From contig JAFDVW010000016.1 in assembly GCA_018268755.1 (NCBI GenBank), positions 124,001 through 188,000 of the forward strand: 64,000 nt of DNA, read 5' to 3'. Positions 62,234 to 64,000 of the stretch are shown in pieces; the first letter of the stretch is position 1; the number at the start of each line of letters is the position of its first letter. The DNA comes from Acidobacteriota bacterium. GTDB taxonomy: Bacteria > Acidobacteriota > Terriglobia > Terriglobales > Acidobacteriaceae. Made by a program: the position numbers and the translations under genes. The notes beneath the pieces were generated by a model, which made no database searches, was not told the DNA's origin, and saw nothing but the letters and a program-made list of their open reading frames with translations.

Positions 62234-62983
62234 ATGAACGTGGCCACGGAAGTTTGCATTTTGTGCGCGGGAACAGGCTGGAAAACCGTATCGCAGGGCG
62301 GCGAGCGGCGCGTGGCGCGCTGCGACTGCCGCATGCAGGCACGCTCGAAGACGCTGCTGGAGGCGGCCCGCATTCCGCGCCGCTATGAGCACTGCGAGCT
62401 CTCCAACTTCGAGTTCGACGGCCCCCACCGGGCCCTGGCCCCGGCGCGCATGGCGGCGTGCAAATTCGTGGAGGAGTATCCGGTCGACAACACCGGATTG
62501 CTGCTCATTGGCAGCATCGGCGTGGGCAAGACCCATTTGGCCGTGGGCCTGATCAAGGAGCTGGTGCTCAGCAAGGGCATCCATTGCCTGTTTTATGACT
62601 ACCGCGAGCTGCTGAAGCAGATCCAGAACTCCTATAACAACTCGGTGCAGACCACGGAACTGGATGTCCTGCGGCCGGTGTTTGAGACGGAAGTGCTGGT
62701 GCTCGATGAACTGGGCGCGGTGAAACCGACCGAGTGGGTGTGGGACACGGTCAGCCTGATCCTGAACACGCGCTACAACGACAACCGCACCACCATTATC
62801 ACCACCAACTTCGATGACCGGCCGGCGGGCAGCGTGGGCGGCCCGCGCGGCGCGGCGCGGGAAGAGACCCTGGGCGACCGCATCGGCGAGCGCATGCGCT
62901 CGCGGCTGCACGAAATGTGCCGCATCGTGAAAATGGACGGAGAAGACTTCCGGCAGAAGTTCCGCAGCGCCAGCTTCCGGTAG
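62234..62983 (+). CDS. DnaC/DnaI-like AAA+ helicase-loader ATPase with N-terminal zinc finger
   Basis: 249 aa. N-terminal Cys cluster EVCILCAGTGWK ... RCDCRMQ (zinc-binding, as in DnaI), then an AAA+ domain: Walker A LLIGSIGVGKTHLAVGL, Walker B EVLVLDELGAVK, sensor 1 ILNTRYNDNRTTIITTNFD and Arg finger in GERMRSRLHEMC. Could load the replicative helicase (DnaC/DnaI role) or be an IstB-like transposition ATPase. No istA or IS ends are near, so a chromosomal loader is preferred. ATG 62234 gives the family N-terminus; the longer frame adds 93 unsupported codons. Ribosome site weak (TTGGGG). Confidence 0.88.
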   Translation: MNVATEVCILCAGTGWKTVSQGGERRVARCDCRMQARSKTLLEAARIPRRYEHCELSNFEFDGPHRALAPARMAACKFVEEYPVDNTGLLLIGSIGVGKTHLAVGLIKELVLSKGIHCLFYDYRELLKQIQNSYNNSVQTTELDVLRPVFETEVLVLDELGAVKPTEWVWDTVSLILNTRYNDNRTTIITTNFDDRPAGSVGGPRGAAREETLGDRIGERMRSRLHEMCRIVKMDGEDFRQKFRSASFR

Positions 62984-63115
62984 AGTGGCCACGAATCCGC
63001 ACGGATTTGTTTTCGGCGTGAAGCCGCAGAGCGCGCCGGGAATACAGGGATTTTTTCTGTGGTCCTTTGTGTACCTCTGTAGTTTCAGATCGAGATCAAA
63101 CTTCTCAGGTGTCCC

Positions 63116-63239
63116 AGGGTGGAGCAGGCCTTTTAGGCCTGCATTCCCGTCTGTGCCCACGATATTCCGCGCGAGAGCGCTGACGCGCGCATACCAGGGT
63201 GCACCTTGCAATGCAGGGCTGAAAGCCCTGCTCCACCCT
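63116..63239. repeat. Inverted pair of family C hairpin units
   Basis: AGGGTGGAGCAGGCCTTTTA then GGCCTGCATT (63116-63145) and its near reverse complement (63210-63239). Together with the family B copy it fills much of the 481-nt gap 62984-63464, which has no gene. Confidence 0.75.
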
Positions 63240-63259
63240 CTCAAGGAATAATGGGAAAT

Positions 63260-63386
63260 CCTGTCATCCTGAGCGCAGCGAAGGACCATGGATTCCCAGC
63301 TTTCAGTACAACGATGCAAGCAGGAATGCACAGGTCCTTCGCCGGGAGTTTGCGCTGCGCGCCAACTCCGCATCCTCAGGATGACA
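63260..63386. repeat. Family B long imperfect palindrome (copy 4)
   Basis: TGTCATCCTGAGCGCAGCGA then AGGACC at the left; CAGGTCCTTCGCCGGGAGTT and CATCCTCAGGATGACA at the right. Same layout as copy 1. Confidence 0.8.
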
Positions 63387-63464
63387 ACGTGGAAACTCCT
63401 TCATTGTCTTAAAATCCGTGTTATCCCCGTGGCCGCTCGCGGTATCCATGGCTACAATTGAGCG

Positions 63465-64000
63465 GTGCTGACCCGTCGCCTACCCTTTCTCCCCGCCGAA
63501 GATGCGGCCCTGTTGGCTGAGGTCCCAGCCTCGGCGGCGGTATTTGCCCTGCGCGGCGAGGAAGGCGCCGAGCCCTACATCAGCAAAACCGCCAATCTGC
63601 GGCGGCGTTTGCAACGCCTGTTGGGCCCGCCCACGGAGCACAGCAAGAAGCTCAACCTGCGCGACCGCGTGCGCTGGGTCGAGTATTTACCCACCGGCTC
63701 CGACTTTGAGTCGGGATTCCTGCTCTATCAGGTTTTGCGTGCGGCCTTTCCCAAGGCCTACGGCAAGCGCCTGCGCCTGCGCTTTGCGCCGCTGGTCAAA
63801 CTGCACCTCGACAACGAATATCCGCGCGCCTCGATCACCACGCGCCTGGGCGGCCGCAAAGGCGCCTCGGTGTGTTACGGCCCCTTCCCGACACGCGTCG
63901 CGGCGGAAAAATTCGCCAGCGATTCGCTCGACTTCTTCAAGATGCGGCGCTGCGTGGAAGATTTGCATCCTGACCCACAATTTCCTGGCTGCATTTATTC
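63465..64000 (+). CDS. UvrC-like GIY-YIG-domain protein, truncated at window edge
   Basis: 178 residues seen from GTG 63465 to the edge; no stop. The start VLTRRLPFLPAED leads into SAAVFALRGEEGAEPYISKT then ANLRRRLQRLLG, which aligns to the UvrC N-terminal GIY-YIG domain (PGVYxFRD ... YIGKAxNLRxR). GVY reads AVF and YIG reads YIS, so key residues are changed while the NLRRR Arg is kept. Later VRWVEYLPTGSDFESGFLLY and MRRCVEDLHPDPQFPGCIYS match the UvrC N-terminal half and its Cys-containing region. Possibly a UvrC paralogue with altered or lost incision activity. TACAAT ends 6 nt upstream; no ribosome site. Confidence 0.75.
   Translation, partial: MLTRRLPFLPAEDAALLAEVPASAAVFALRGEEGAEPYISKTANLRRRLQRLLGPPTEHSKKLNLRDRVRWVEYLPTGSDFESGFLLYQVLRAAFPKAYGKRLRLRFAPLVKLHLDNEYPRASITTRLGGRKGASVCYGPFPTRVAAEKFASDSLDFFKMRRCVEDLHPDPQFPGCIY

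Noticed and set aside
62234..62983. IS21 istB transposition gene
   Set aside because: No istA, terminal repeats or target duplication nearby; the DnaI-like zinc finger favours a helicase loader.
63206..63412. 68-residue plus-strand frame with 'VILSAAKD'
   Set aside because: Lies wholly in family B and C repeats.
1..64000. tRNA, rRNA, riboswitches and prophage
   Set aside because: I looked through the intergenic spaces for cloverleaf or known aptamer cores and for integrase/phage genes and saw none; a covariance-model scan would be needed to exclude small RNAs.

Overview
The window is about 60% GC bacterial chromosome and most probably comes from an acidobacterium (Terriglobia / Koribacter-like). 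Three things point there: a very large Oar-type TonB-dependent receptor with an N-terminal carboxypeptidase-regulatory domain; a complete Alternative Complex III (act) cluster joined to a caa3-type oxidase; and the dense, short palindromic intergenic repeats often seen in these genomes. This placement is inference from gene content. No rRNA or tRNA gene was found.

Layout. 1-8.1 kb (minus strand): a sulfatase-TPR protein cut by the window edge, the TonB-dependent receptor, a LolA-like carrier, a small membrane protein and serS. 8.3-10.8 kb (plus): a PafA-like phosphatase translationally coupled to pyrD. 10.9-17 kb (mostly minus): an Asp-box protein, a beta-barrel/PDZ fusion, map, a small convergent pair sharing stop-codon bases, an MBL hydrolase, a membrane protein and a 3-hydroxyacyl-CoA dehydrogenase. 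17.2-23 kb: a Tyr/Gly/Arg-rich secreted protein, a PEGA-domain protein whose kinase domain lacks its catalytic residues, an unknown gene and a sodium/solute symporter. 23.3-27.8 kb (plus): a four-gene MacAB-like ABC efflux cassette ending in a symmetric terminator. 27.8-32.8 kb (minus): an RMD1/DUF155 protein, a YdiJ-like FAD/Fe-S dehydrogenase and a zinc-ribbon membrane protein.

32.9-45.5 kb (minus) is the centrepiece. It is a twelve-gene respiratory operon reading actA-B-C-D-E-F, an unknown single-TM gene, a SCO copper chaperone, then ctaC-D-E-F. Together they would oxidise menaquinol or quinol through Alternative Complex III, pass electrons via mono-haem cytochrome domains to CuA, and reduce O2 at an A2-subfamily haem-copper oxidase. 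An extended -10 promoter lies upstream of actA and a weak terminator follows ctaF.

45.8-64 kb holds housekeeping and peptidase genes: an aldehyde dehydrogenase, an amidase, an S10 peptidase, pgeF, a beta-lactamase-like hydrolase, two HU/IHF proteins, sppA, a C4 zinc-ribbon protein, a DPP-IV-like peptidase, an MBL hydrolase, dus, rpmE, a DnaC-like loader, and a UvrC-like gene cut by the right edge. Between 47 and 63.4 kb the spacers are filled with several repeat families, including a 159-bp MITE-like element with 16-bp terminal inverted repeats and a 7-bp flanking duplication. One repeat-like segment lies in frame inside dus.

Two patterns run across the window. Many genes have clear Shine-Dalgarno sites, but a set of lead genes lacking one carries a TANNNT box 5-9 nt before the start codon, which suggests leaderless mRNAs. 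Several published-style 'longest ORF' starts are also better replaced by internal TTG/GTG/ATG codons with good ribosome sites.
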